Shown piece by piece: positions 18,864-29,227 of a stretch of 64,000 nt of DNA. Where the stretch lies: assembly GCA_016711325.1 (NCBI GenBank), contig JADJTH010000010.1, positions 329,020-393,019 of the forward strand. Direction: 5' to 3'. Position 1 is the first letter of the stretch, and every line of letters starts with the position of its first letter. Origin of the DNA: Nigerium sp. Its GTDB lineage: Bacteria > Actinomycetota > Actinomycetes > Propionibacteriales > Propionibacteriaceae. The notes under the pieces were generated by a model, which searched no databases, had not been told where the DNA came from, and saw nothing but the letters and a program-made list of their open reading frames with translations. Both the position numbers and the translations under genes were made by a program.

Positions 18864-19526
18864 ATGTCAACCAGCCTCGAAAGCCGCGCCAGCGCCTACG
18901 CCGCCCTGGGGGAACCGTCCCGGCTGGCGATCATCGACCTGCTGGCCCACGCCGACCTGGCCCCCGGAGAACTCGCCACCCGACTCGACCTGCCGACCAA
19001 CCTGATCGCCCACCACCTTCACGTCCTGCACGCTGCGGGGCTGATCACCCGCCGCCGCTCCGAAGGGGACGCCCGCCGCAGCTACATCAGCCGCACCGAG
19101 GCCTGCAACCGGCTCCTCGGCATCAGCCCTCGGCCTCGTCCACCCCAGGTGGCGTTCGTGTGCTCCCAGAACTCGGCCCGTTCCCAACTGGCCGAGTTCT
19201 ACTGGCGCACCGTTAGCGACATCCCCGTCGTCTCCGCCGGCACCCACCCCGCGCAGCGGGTCCATCCCCGCGCAATCACCGTCGCACTTCGTCATGGACT
19301 CGACCTGGCCACCGCCGCACCCAAACTCGCCGCAGACGTGCTCACCGGCGACGAACTCCTCATCGCCGTCTGCGACCGCGCCTACGAAGACCTCCACAGC
19401 TCCCTGCACTGGTCCATCCCCGACCCTGCCGCCGCAGACACCCGCCAGGCGTTCGACACCGCCTACGACGACATCACCAGCCGCGTCGACCACCTCGCCG
19501 CCAGCCTTGAAGGAGAACCCTCATGA
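18864..19526 (+). CDS. ArsR repressor fused to a phosphatase-type arsenate reductase domain
   Basis: 220 residues. Residues 1-85 form an ArsR-type winged helix (AALGEPSRLAIIDLLAHADL, then ATRLDLPTNLIAHHLHVLHAAGLI). Residues ~95-215 are a low-molecular-weight phosphatase domain with its loop CSQNSARS. There is no CVC sensor motif in the HTH, so arsenic sensing, if any, must use other residues. The stop overlaps the next gene's start (ATGA), implying coupled translation. This left copy has the intact frame; the right copy carries homopolymer changes. Confidence 0.82.
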   Translation: MSTSLESRASAYAALGEPSRLAIIDLLAHADLAPGELATRLDLPTNLIAHHLHVLHAAGLITRRRSEGDARRSYISRTEACNRLLGISPRPRPPQVAFVCSQNSARSQLAEFYWRTVSDIPVVSAGTHPAQRVHPRAITVALRHGLDLATAAPKLAADVLTGDELLIAVCDRAYEDLHSSLHWSIPDPAAADTRQAFDTAYDDITSRVDHLAASLEGEPS

Positions 19527-19953
19527 CCCTCCACCCCGTATCCGAACGCACCTGGGAAAGCCTCCACACCGACGGCCGACTCGCCCTCAAACAAGCGGCC
19601 AGCCGCCTAGCAACCGAGTTCGCCGGCCTCTACGGCAACGAGACCATCGAACGGTTCCTGGCGAGCTCCTATGACCAGTTCGCCCACCGCGCCACCCTCA
19701 CCAAGTTCCTATCCCTGCTCGCCGAACGCTTCGCCCGGCAACGCCTCCACGCCCTCGCCCGAGTCGAAGGACTCCACACCGACGGCAAACCCGTCGTGCT
19801 GTTCCTATGCACCCACAACGCCGGCCGCTCACAAATGGCCCTCGGCTTCTTCCAAGCCCTCACCGGCGACCACGCCGTCGCCTGGTCAGGCGGCTCCGAA
19901 CCCGGCAACGAAGTCAACCCGGCCGCGATCACCGCCATGGCCGAACGCGGCAT
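19523..19953 (+). pseudogene. Helical-domain arsenate reductase, 3' end lost at an IS3 element
   Basis: 143 codons remain. An N-terminal helical bundle (about residues 1-85) precedes a phosphatase loop LCTHNAGRSQMALGFF. The frame then enters IS3(c) copy 2 at 19,954. The far side of that IS does not continue this gene, so the 3' part is deleted rather than displaced. Actinobacterial relatives are usually longer, so roughly the last third is missing. Its role would be arsenate reduction. Confidence 0.78.
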
Positions 19954-21239
19954 TGAGGTTCACCCCGAACCGTGGAGGGTTCCTTATGCCGCTTCTCGGT
20001 TGAGGGCGGTGGTCTCGTAGGTGATGGGGGCCATCATGCCAGCGCTGCTGTGCCGGCGGGTGTGGTTGTAAAAGCCGTAGCACCACTCGAGCACGACGGC
20101 CTGGGCGTGTCGGGTGTCTGCGAACCGGTGCCGGGACAGCACCTCCCATTCCAGGGAGGAGAAGAACGCCTCGGCGGCGGCGTTGTCGAAGCAGGACCCG
20201 ACCCGGCCCATCGACTGGCGGATGCCCAGCTTGCGGCACAACTTGGTGAACGACTTCGCGGTGTAGGTCGAGCCTCGGTCGGTGTGGAACACCACCCGCT
20301 GCGCCTCGTCGTCTCGCCAGATCGCGGCCTTGCCGCCCCGGGTCGCGACGGCCATCGTGATCGCAGCGCAGGCCAGCTGCGCGTCCGGGTGCAGGCCGGT
20401 GGCGGCACCCAGGAGACGGCGGCTGTACAGGTCGATCACGGTCGCCAGGTACAGCTTGCCGTGGTCGGTGGGAATCTCGGTGATGTCGCCAACCCAGCGG
20501 CAGTTCGGCGCCTCGGCGGTGAAGTCCCGCTTCAACAGGTCAGGGAACTTCGGCGCGGTCCGATCCTGCTTGGTCAGACCGTTCCGACGCCTGATCCGCC
20601 TTGCCACAAGGCCTTGGCGGGCCATCGAGTCGGCCACCGTCTTCTCCGAGATCGTCCACCCGGCATCCCGCAGGTCAGCGGTCAGCCGCGGCGAGCCGTG
20701 CAACCCCGAGCCGCGTCGAACCCGGTCTTCACCGCGGCGTCGACCTCGGCCCGGCGCCGGGCCCGTTTCGTGCTCGGGCCGCCCACCTGGGCACGGGGCC
20801 ACCACTTGTAGAACCACGACACGCTGACCCCGAGCAGGGCACAGCACACCGCGACGGGCACCCGCCAGAAGGTCTTCTGGTCAGCGATGAAGCGTGCCAC
20901 GCTCACTTCGTCGCCTCCTTCACCCACAAGACCACGGAACGCTTGAGGACATCACGCTCCATCCGGAGCTCGGCGACCTCGGCCCGGAGCCGGCGCAGCT
21001 CCTCATAATCGTCCTTGGCCAGCTCGCCGTGACCCTCCCGGGCGGCGCGGGCCTGGTTCACCCAGTTCCCCAGCGTGCCCTCGTTCACCCCCAGATCCCG
21101 GGCCACCTGCGCGATCGGCTTGTTTGTTTCCTCAACAATCCGGACCGCTCCCTCACGGAACTCCGGATCGTACTTCTTGCGCTTCTCAGGCATAGCTACT
21201 CCTTATAGCTGATGCCTCCACGATCCGGGGGGAACCTCA
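19954..21239 (-). mobile_element. IS3-family element (c), copy 2, at a rearrangement joint
   Basis: 1,286 bp with the same ends as copy 1. The flanks are CAT on the left and GCT on the right, so there is no target duplication, and the two sides belong to unrelated loci (arsenic genes versus secreted-protein genes). This indicates recombination or deletion between two copies. The same joint is present in the right arm (52,327-53,609). Confidence 0.88.
19984..21193 (-). pseudogene. IS3(c) copy 2 OrfA and frameshifted OrfB
   Basis: OrfA (20903-21193) is intact. OrfB (19984-20906) has one C fewer near 20,705 than copy 1, splitting the frame after the RAEVDAAVKTGFDAARG segment. The catalytic core downstream is unchanged from copy 1. 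Confidence 0.82.
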
Positions 21240-21273
21240 GCTGCTGCTCGGTCTTCATCCTCAGACCTCCGTG

Positions 21274-22060
21274 CTATCCGCCTGTCATGATCACCTGGAT
21301 CTCGCCCACATCAAGCTGCCGAGTGGTGCTCAACGTGACCGGGATCGTCCCCGACTGCCCATACCCCGACCAGCGCGCCACCCAATGCGACCGCGCCCGG
21401 ATCGTGTACCTGCCCTGCTCGACGTAGATGTGCCCACACGTCGGCGACGGGTCAGCTCCCATCCCCCGCTTCCACTCCGTGCCCTTGCCGCAGGTCAGCG
21501 TCGTCCCGTCGCCCATCTCCCAAGTAACCGACTCCACCGTCGCGGTCAGCGACACCCCACCGGCAGCGATCGTCGCCGGACCCCAGGTCGTCCGAGACGG
21601 TTCGTCCACCCACAACCACACCGGCAGACCCACCACCGTCATCGCATCCGGGTCCTTGGGCACCAGGCCAATGCTGATCGGCTTCAACTCCACCTGCGCC
21701 AGAAGCGAGCGAGCCAACCGCTCCGGATCGACACGAGGCTCCACCCACACCCGATGCAGACCCTCGCCGATCACATCACTTCCCCAACAGGTGATCCTGA
21801 CCCAGCCCTCCGGAACCGGCTGCCCGTCCCCCTCGAACACCGCGTTCCCGGGTTCTGGACAGGCGGGGTAGCGAGGAGCTTCGTCAGACGACTTGAGCTT
21901 GTTCGTCTCGGTTGCGTCCTTCTTCAGCGTCGTATCGCTGGCTTGGCAGACCCCACCGATTGCAGTCTGCGTTTCCTTCGGCGTGCGCGGCGCCCGCCGG
22001 CACCAGCCCGATGGCCAGTGCGAGGACCAGAACGAGGGTCCAGCCACCGAGGCGGGACAT
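21274..22060 (-). pseudogene. Secreted PKD-like protein, left copy, frameshifted
   Basis: An N-terminal signal peptide (GGWTLVLVLALAIGLVPAG, cleavage likely after AHA) is followed by a ~250-residue exported protein. Its C-terminal PKD-like part contains VESVTWEMGDGT, then CGHIYVEQGRYTIRARS. The start overlaps the upstream lipoprotein stop (TAATG). The left copy has four G in a run near 21,957 where the right copy has six, shifting the frame after NADCNRWG. A downstream gene start (21258, MKTEQQL) is cut by IS3(c) at 21,239. Confidence 0.72.
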
Positions 22061-22390
22061 TACGGGCACGCCCCGTTGATCGTGGTGAAGCCGAACACCC
22101 GGAACGCGTCCTCGCCGGGTGGCTTGCGGACCGAGTACTGCCGGAGGTTGTACGCGGGGATCTGGAAGTCGTCACCCTCGACCGGGTCTCCGTCCGAGTC
22201 AACGACCTTCCCCAACCGCTGGTCCTGGCACTGGGTGACGTGGACCTCGATGCCTCGACCATCATCAACCGGCTTGGTGGCCAAGGTGTCGAGCACCACC
22301 ATCTCTCCGACGAGCCGGTAGCCGTTCTCCTTGAGCCGAAGGTGCCAGCGCACGGTCGAGTTCAGCGCTTCGCCACCGCTGGACTCACGC
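22060..22390 (-). pseudogene. Lipoprotein gene, C-terminal remnant (left arm)
   Basis: Encodes the last ~108 residues (SSGGEALNSTVRWHLRL onward, ending TTINGACP) of the lipoprotein whose N-terminus is preserved only at 46,704. An NTF2-like or Tim44-like fold is possible for the LRLKENGYRLVGEM and HVTQCQD segments, but I am not certain. Upstream sequence is IS21, and on this arm the N-terminal part is absent altogether. Confidence 0.7.
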
Positions 22391-22530
22391 TGGATATTGC
22401 GCTCGGTCAGAGCCACTGTTCCGCTGGTGGGTGAGCCAGTGTTCCGGTGACCGGTGGGCCACTTCGACGGGGTTGGGTGAGCCGTGGCGACGTCAGGGGC
22501 GGGCCTTGATGGCCCGTCCCTGACGCTTGG

Positions 22531-24565
22531 TCACTCCAGGTGGGTGAAGTGCTTGCGCATGGAGTCGTCACAGTCGAGGACGGTGGCGTGCGCGTTGGTG
22601 GTGATCCGGTCGACGATCGCGTCGGCGAGGATCTTCTCCTCCATCCGGTCGTGCCACTGCCCGGGTGGCAGTTGGGTGCAGTAGATCGTCGAGGCGGTCT
22701 TGTGGCGCCGGTCGATGAGGGTATGGAGCTGTTGGACTTGTGGCCGGGTCGGTGGCGTGAGGAACCAGTCGTCGATGATCAACAACTCGACCTTGACGAG
22801 GGTGTCTGAGGTTCACCCCGAACCGTGGAGGGTTCCTTATGCCGCTTCTCGGTTGAGGGCGGTGGTCTCGTAGGTGATGGGGGCCATCATGCCAGCGCTG
22901 CTGTGCCGGCGGGTGTGGTTGTAAAAGCCGTAGCACCACTCGAGCACGACGGCCTGGGCGTGTCGGGTGTCTGCGAACCGGTGCCGGGACAGCACCTCCC
23001 ATTCCAGGGAGGAGAAGAACGCCTCGGCGGCGGCGTTGTCGAAGCAGGACCCGACCCGGCCCATCGACTGGCGGATGCCCAGCTTGCGGCACAACTTGGT
23101 GAACGACTTCGCGGTGTAGGTCGAGCCTCGGTCGGTGTGGAACACCACCCGCTGCGCCTCGTCGTCTCGCCAGATCGCGGCCTTGCCGCCCCGGGTCGCG
23201 ACGGCCATCGTGATCGCAGCGCAGGCCAGCTGCGCGTCCGGGTGCAGGCCGGTGGCGGCACCCAGGAGACGGCGGCTGTACAGGTCGATCACGGTCGCCA
23301 GGTACAGCTTGCCGTGGTCGGTGGGAATCTCGGTGATGTCGCCAACCCAGCGGCAGTTCGGCGCCTCGGCGGTGAAGTCCCGCTTCAACAGGTCAGGGAA
23401 CTTCGGCGCGGTCCGATCCTGCTTGGTCAGACCGTTCCGACGCCTGATCCGCCTTGCCACAAGGCCTTGGCGGGCCATCGAGTCGGCCACCGTCTTCTCC
23501 GAGATCGTCCACCCGGCATCCCGCAGGTCAGCGGTCAGCCGCGGCGAGCCGTGCAACCCCCCGAGCCGCGTCGAACCCGGTCTTCACCGCGGCGTCGACC
23601 TCGGCCCGGCGCCGGGCCCGTTTCGTGCTCGGGCCGCCCACCTGGGCACGGGGCCACCACTTGTAGAACCACGACACGCTGACCCCGAGCAGGGCACAGC
23701 ACACCGCGACGGGCACCCGCCAGAAGGTCTTCTGGTCAGCGATGAAGCGTGCCACGCTCACTTCGTCGCCTCCTTCACCCACAAGACCACGGAACGCTTG
23801 AGGACATCACGCTCCATCCGGAGCTCGGCGACCTCGGCCCGGAGCCGGCGCAGCTCCTCATAATCGTCCTTGGCCAGCTCGCCGTGACCCTCCCGGGCGG
23901 CGCGGGCCTGGTTCACCCAGTTCCCCAGCGTGCCCTCGTTCACCCCCAGATCCCGGGCCACCTGCGCGATCGGCTTGTTTGTTTCCTCAACAATCCGGAC
24001 CGCTCCCTCACGGAACTCCGGATCGTACTTCTTGCGCTTCTCAGGCATAGCTACTCCTTATAGCTGATGCCTCCACGATCCGGGGGGAACCTCAGTCGAG
24101 GCAGCGTTTCTTGTCGCCGGTGCGTTCGGCGATCGTGATCCGGTCGAACAGTTCCCCGGCCGACAGGTAGAGGACCTTGCGGTATTGCTGGCAGGCCTTG
24201 TTCGCCAGGGCGCAGGCGACGTAGGTCTTCCCGGCTCCGGTGGGTCCTTGCAGGATGACGTCTTGGCGTTTGAGCAGGTAGGAGCCGACAGCCAGCCGAG
24301 CGATCAGTTCGCTGTCGACGCTGCGGCCGGGCATGGCCTTGAGGTCGGCCAGATCGGCTCCGGGTTGCGCCAGGCCTGCTTGCCGGCGGAGCCGGTGCAG
24401 CTTGCTGTCGCGCCGTCTCTCGTATTCCCAGTCGACGGCCTGTTTGACCAGCTCGGGGCCGGTCATGGTGGCCGCGGTGGGGGTGTCGGCGAGGTTCTCG
24501 AAGTACTCGGCCATCCCGGACAGGCGCATCATCTTGAGCCGGGTGAGGGTTTCGATGTCGATCAT
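22531..24565 (-). pseudogene. istB: istB, left copy, split by IS3(c) copy 3
   Basis: The helper ATPase of IS21, coding in 24565-24095 and 22806-22531. The Walker A GPTGAGKT is in the first part; the Walker B region (VELLIIDDWF) begins the second. A GTC target duplication flanks the insertion. The intact version is at 48,719. Confidence 0.9.
22807..24094 (-). mobile_element. IS3-family element (c), copy 3
   Basis: 1,288 bp inserted in istB with GTC duplicated at 22804-22806 and 24095-24097. The right arm shows the empty site. OrfA (23758-24048) is intact. OrfB (22837-23759) has one extra C near 23,560 compared with copy 1 and is frameshifted. Confidence 0.92.
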
Positions 24566-26095
24566 GCTCGGCTCCCGTAGTAGTCGGCGCCGCGCACGAA
24601 CCCGGCGTCGCCCAGCGATGGCGCGGGGGGTGGTGCGGCGGGTGTCCAGCCGGCCCACAGCTTCTTGATCAGCGTGTACGACGGGGCGGGGGTGGCTGCC
24701 AACGCTCGACTGCAGGTGTCCTCGAGGCGGGCGATGCCGCCGGGCTTCTTGGCCAGCGACATCACCCCCAGACACGACCGGTAGGACTGCTCGACGATCT
24801 TGCGGGACGCGAGGATCGCCCGGATCGCGGCCACCGTGTGGGGGCCGATGGTCGAGGCCCACTGCTCGAACCGTTCCGGGGTCCAGTCCACGAGCTGGCT
24901 GCGATGCTGCTCGGGCATGTGCGCGGGCAGGGTGGAGTACCGGCCGAACACGCCGGTGAACCGTGGATGCGACGCGACGCGCTCCAAGCCGTCGAACACC
25001 TCCACGGTGGCCGAAGTGAGCCGGACATCCAGGACTGCCCGATCAGCCGGGCGGGGACCGAGTAGAAGTTCCGATCGACCTGGACGTGGTAGTTCGGTCC
25101 CGCCTTGGCCTTGCGGAGGTCCGCCAGTTCGAACCGGACCGGTGGTAGCGGGATCAGCAGTGGTTTCTCGTCGCGTTCGAACACCATCAGGCGGGAGTCC
25201 TCCCGCTTCTGGAACGGTCGGGCGTTGATGGCGGCGACCTCGTCGAAGATGGCCTCGTTCAACTCGGCCAACCCGACGAACTGCCGGTTGCGGAGCACCG
25301 CGGCGACCTGCCCGGCGACGAACCGGACACTGCCTTCGACGACCGCCTTGTCGCGGGGACGCTTCACGCGGGCCGGGATGACCGCCGTCCCGTAATGCTC
25401 CGCCAACCGCGCGTACGCCGGGTTCAACGCCGGCTCGTACCGGTCCGACCTGGACACCCCGGTACGCAGGTTGTCCGGGACGAGGAGCCGGCCGACACCC
25501 CGAAATGCTCGAACGCGTGCACGTGCGCGTCGATCCACGACCCCAACGTCATGTCGGGCAAGGCCTCCACATAGGAGTAGGCCGAGTACGACAACGCGGC
25601 CACGAACACCCACGCCTGCCTCAGTTCGCCGGTCAGCGGGTCGGCGAACACCATCGGATCGCCGGCCCAGTCGACCTCGACCGACTCGCCCGGGCTGCGT
25701 TGGATCCGCATCGACGCCCCCGTCGACTTCACCCACCGGCGGTACTGTTCGTTGAAGAACGAGTACTGGTACGGCACCTCGCCGGTGGCGCGGCACTTGG
25801 CCACGTACTCGTTCCACAACACCAGCAGTGTCACCGACGGCCGTCCCAGCTCCCGGTGCACATACTCGAAATCTGGTGCGGCCCGGTCCGAGTCCGGTTT
25901 GGCCGGCTCCGGCAGCAACAGGGTGCGGACCTCGTCAGCCCCGAGGTCCGCCACCTGCCCGAACCCGACACCGGCCGAGTCCGCCGCAGTGAACACCGCC
26001 GCCACCGTGTTACGCGAACACCCCAACGCGTCAGCAATCCCGCGCTGGCTCACACCCTCGGCACGGAGCCTGAGGATCTGTTTGTAGTCGACCAT
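24562..26095 (-). pseudogene. istA: istA transposase, left copy, frameshifted
   Basis: IS21 transposase with an N-terminal HTH (ILRLRAEGVSQRGIADALGCSRNTVA) and an rve core (SVEVDWAGDPM, then a later ALNPAYARLAEHYG and KAVVEGSVR). Two frame breaks, near 25,490 (after EHFGVSA) and near 25,045 (QSWMSG), are shared exactly with the right copy. The start overlaps nothing; the stop overlaps the istB ATG (ATGA). Confidence 0.85.
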
Positions 26096-26276
26096 GACGG
26101 ACGACTCCTCTCGTCAACGCCCGTGCCCCAGCGGCACGAACGCCGACGAACGTTCCACACGCGCAGACCAGCACCGGCGCCACGGCTCACCCCGGACCGT
26201 CACGGTGGCCCACTGGTCACCGGAACACTGGCTCACCCACCAACGGAACAGTGGCTCTCACCCAGCGCAATATGCA

Positions 26277-26880
26277 TTCGGCCATGATCGACCGCACCGT
26301 CTGCGGGTCGCACCAGCGGCCCAGCCGCCGCAGGGCGGCATGGACCCGTCGGTAGCCGTAGGTGCCGTCGGAGTCGGCGAACACGGCCTCGATCAGGTCG
26401 CCCAGTTGGCGGCGCCACACCGCCCAGGCCGAGTCGGGACGATCACGCCACTCGTAGTAGCCGGCCCTCGACACCCGGGCCCACCGGCACATGTTCCGAA
26501 TCGGGTAGTTGCCTTCCTCGCCCCGGATGAACGCGTACTTGTCGCTCACCGGTACTCCTTCGCGAAGAAGGCCGCTGCTTTTCCCAGGAACTCGCGCTCC
26601 GCCTTCAGTTCGCGGTTCTCCTTCCGCAACCGGGCCAACTCGTTGCGCTCGTTCTCGGTCAGTTCGGGCGTCTCGTCGGCGTGCTCACGCCGGTACGCAT
26701 TCACCCAATTGCGCAGCGTTTCGGGGCCGACGCCGAACTCGCGGGCCACCTCGGCGATCGTCCGAGACGACTCGATCACCGCCCGCACCACCTCGGACTT
26801 GAACTCCGGGCTGAACTTCTTAGGAGCCATCAATTCCCTTCCCAATCTCCAAGGAATCCTACCCTTGGGGCTCTTGGTCC
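26277..26880 (-). mobile_element. IS3-family element (e), truncated by the IS21 end
   Basis: OrfA is complete (26546-26830, from ATG; KKFSPEFKSEVVRAVIESS, then VAREFGVGPETLRNWVN). OrfB begins at 26549 and is lost after ~91 codons (DPQTVRSIMAE), where IS21 sequence takes over at 26,276. The integrase core is missing. The outer end near 26,880 is only approximate. It is related to, but not the same as, element (a). Confidence 0.78.
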
Positions 26881-27157
26881 GGAATCAATCACTCACCTCA
26901 TGCTTCTGGAGGAGGCCAGCCCGACCGAGCCTGGGCCGTAGGCACCTGCGCAAGGAAGAAGCCTTGAACTATCTCAACTGCCGAAGAGCGTGACATAGCG
27001 CGAGTTGTTGGTGGATCGTTCGCACTCTCGCTCATCAGCGCGTCCGGCGAGACCGTCGCCCAGCGTCGACCGCCACCACCCCAGCGTTGCTGCGGGGCGC
27101 GCGGACAAGTGCGGCCATTTCAACTTTCGCACGTTGGTGGACGGCGACCGGTTCCGC
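26881..27157. other. Stretch without a recognisable gene
   Basis: Between the truncated IS3(e) and the SRPBCC gene remnant I see no frame with convincing codon bias, no hairpin with a T run and no repeat shared with the rest of the window. Confidence 0.5.
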
Positions 27158-27231
27158 TCAGTGGGTCGGACGTTGTGTCTGTTCCGCCAACTGCTTGATG
27201 GTGTGGATCATCCGCAAACTCATGACGGTAC

Positions 27232-28513
27232 CAGGGTCCCGTCAAGGTCGGTGAGAGTGTGGGTTGACTAGGGGTTTGTTGGCGTGTCCTGCACGGGGAC
27301 GCGGTCCTTGCGCTCAGGATGGGAAGCGCTAAACCATCCAGCCTGATTGAAGGACCGCGTCCAGTGACATCTTCCCCTGTCACGGCCGCTCGCGTCGACC
27401 CGACGTTGCTGCGTGCCGCCACCCTCGTCCAACTGTTCCCGCTTCTACCCGATCCCAGAGACCCCAGAGGCCTTCGCCATCGGCTGGATGTCATCCTCGC
27501 CCTCGCTGTGGCCGCAGTGGTTGGGGGTGGGCGGTCGATGGCGGCGATCTGGGAGTTCGCCCAAGACGTCGGAGCCGACCTGCTGGCCCAGCTCGGGATG
27601 CCAGCGGCGATCCCTTCGAGCCGACGATCCGCCGCCTGATCGAGGCCATCGATCCTGCCGTGTTCAGCATGCTGCTGGGTGCTTGGATGAGGATCAGGTG
27701 GGACAGGATCGATGGTCAGCAGGTGATCGCTGTCGATGGCAAGACGGTGCGCCGGGCCTGCGCCGCGGGGCAGCGGGCACCGCATCTGGTCTCGGCGCTC
27801 TCCCATGGCACCGGCCTGGTGCTTGGCCAGGTCAAGGTGGATTCGAAGACCAACGAGATCCCAGCAACCCGCGATCTGCTAGGCATGATGGACCTGGCTG
27901 ATGTCGTGGTCACCGCTGATGCACTCCATACGCAGCGGGACACTGCCACCTTCATCACCGAGCGTGGCGGCGACTACGTGCTGACCGTGAAGGGTAACCA
28001 GCCGAACCTGTTCAAGGCGTTGGCGGCCCTGCCGTGGAACCAGGTCCCCGGTGAATCCGAGACCCAGAAGGGCCACGGCCGCCGTAGCACCCGGACCATC
28101 AAGGCGGTCCAGTGTCCGGCCTGGATCAGCTTTCCCGGCGCCCAGCAGGTGCTGCAACTGCGTCGCACCACCACCGCCAACGGCAAACCACGTGTTGAGG
28201 TGGTCTACCTCATCTGCTCCAAGACCATGGCCGCTGCCCAACCCAGCCGGGTCGCTGACTGGGTTCGTGGGCACTGGGGCATCGAAGACAAGCTCCACTG
28301 GGTCCGCGACGTCACGTTCGATGAGGACAGGTGCCGGATCAGGACCGGCGTCGGTGCTGAAAACATGGCCACCCTGCGCAACCTGGCCATCAGCCTCCAC
28401 AGACTCGCCGGCGCATCCAACATTGCCGCAGCCCTGCGCGCCGTGTCCAGAGACGTCAAACGCGCCGTCAAACTCCTACTGACAAGCTAGAACCCGACAA
28501 TGACGGGGCCCTG
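27232..28513 (+). mobile_element. ISAs1-family element, copy B
   Basis: 1,282 bp with ends CAGGGTCCCGTCAAGGTCGG and, reversed, CAGGGCCCCGTCATTGTCGG. Target duplication ATGACGGTAC at 27222-27231 and 28514-28523. Nearly identical to copy A. Confidence 0.94.
27319..28490 (+). pseudogene. ISAs1 transposase, copy B, one frameshift
   Basis: Same protein as at 5530-6703. Here the N-terminal part is in frame through SMAAIWEFAQDVGADLLAQL, and a missing C near 27,617 shifts the frame before EPTIRRLIEAID. The frameshift sits at a different place from that in copy A, so the two copies together define an intact consensus. This favours read error over true decay. Confidence 0.85.
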
Positions 28514-29227
28514 ATGACGGTACTGATGAGGTTCACCACCTCAACGCCGGCCCGCATCCCGGGGCTGGCGGCCTGGTAGCGCTCCCGGACGTGGAGCCGG
28601 GTGGTGGGACCTGTGTCCGACGCTCCTGGCAGGGCGCTGACGACGAAGGCCCACGTGAAGTCCATTCCCATCTGCTGGGCGGAGCCGCCTCGGCTGGTGA
28701 CTACCAGGGCGCTGCCCATGTCGACGCGGCCCAGCGTGAGGACCATGTCGGGGTGGAGCGGGAACGGGTCCCCGACCTGCGGGTTCTGCCACGCCGGGAC
28801 GATCGCCTCGGCGTTGTGGATGTCGCATCCTGCCAAGTTCTCGACCCAGGCGTAGGAGTAGAAGCCGCCCTTGTCCTGGCCCAGCTGGGCGATCCACGGC
28901 CACACCCGCTCCGGTGGGGCGGCGATGGTGATGGCCCGGTCCGCCTGGAGGTCGACGCGGTCGAGCAGTTCGTCCCCTGGCAGGGCCAGCGCAGCCTCCT
29001 CGCGCGTGGCGCCGAGCCGACGGGTGATGCCCGAGGCGATGAACGCGGCCGCCGCAACGCCGACGGCGACCACCGGTACGACACTGAGCGTGCGGGTGAG
29101 TTTGGTCATGGGGGTACCTCTCGTGGGCTCCCATCCTCCCCCGCGCCTGACCCCTGGGGAAGGGTGGACTCCGATCGGGGTCGCACGGCGGTGCGTCGGG
29201 GGTGTGGGACGGCCGTAGTGTCCAGGC

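Larger units (their letters stand above)
4980..26276. repeat. Left arm of a large inverted duplication
   Basis: This stretch reappears reverse-complemented at 47,010-64,000. Private insertions here are two IS1380-type elements (11,096 and 15,243) and two IS3-type elements (13,623 and 22,807). Subtracting them and their target duplications leaves about 15.43 kb, matching about 15.42 kb for the other arm after removing its one private IS. The remaining differences I compared are mostly single-base homopolymer indels. The inner end coincides with the IS21 terminus at 26,276. The outer end is set only by the window edge of the other arm. Confidence 0.93.
22391..26276 (-). mobile_element. IS21-family element, left copy, with an IS3 inserted
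   Basis: Ends TGGATATTGCGCTCGG (22391) and, reversed from 26276, TGCATATTGCGCTGGG. Long internal subterminal repeats GAGCCACTGTTCCG and GTGAGCCAGTGTTCCGG occur at both ends, as is usual for IS21. Without the IS3(c) insertion it is about 2.6 kb, like the right copy. There is no target duplication here: its outer side abuts a truncated IS3(e). Confidence 0.88.
27158..29109 (-). pseudogene. SRPBCC-type membrane-anchored protein, split by ISAs1 copy B
   Basis: The coding parts are 29109-28514 and 27231-27158. The product starts with an N-terminal membrane segment (TLSVVPVVAVGVAAAAFIASG) followed by an SRPBCC-like domain (APPERVWPWIAQLGQDKGGFYSY, then VHERY-like LHVRERYQ). Removing ISAs1 and one copy of its 10-bp target duplication restores a continuous frame: VNLISTVMSLRMIHTIKQL, then a stop at 27158. 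The split gene lacks only its last ~20 residues. Confidence 0.82.
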
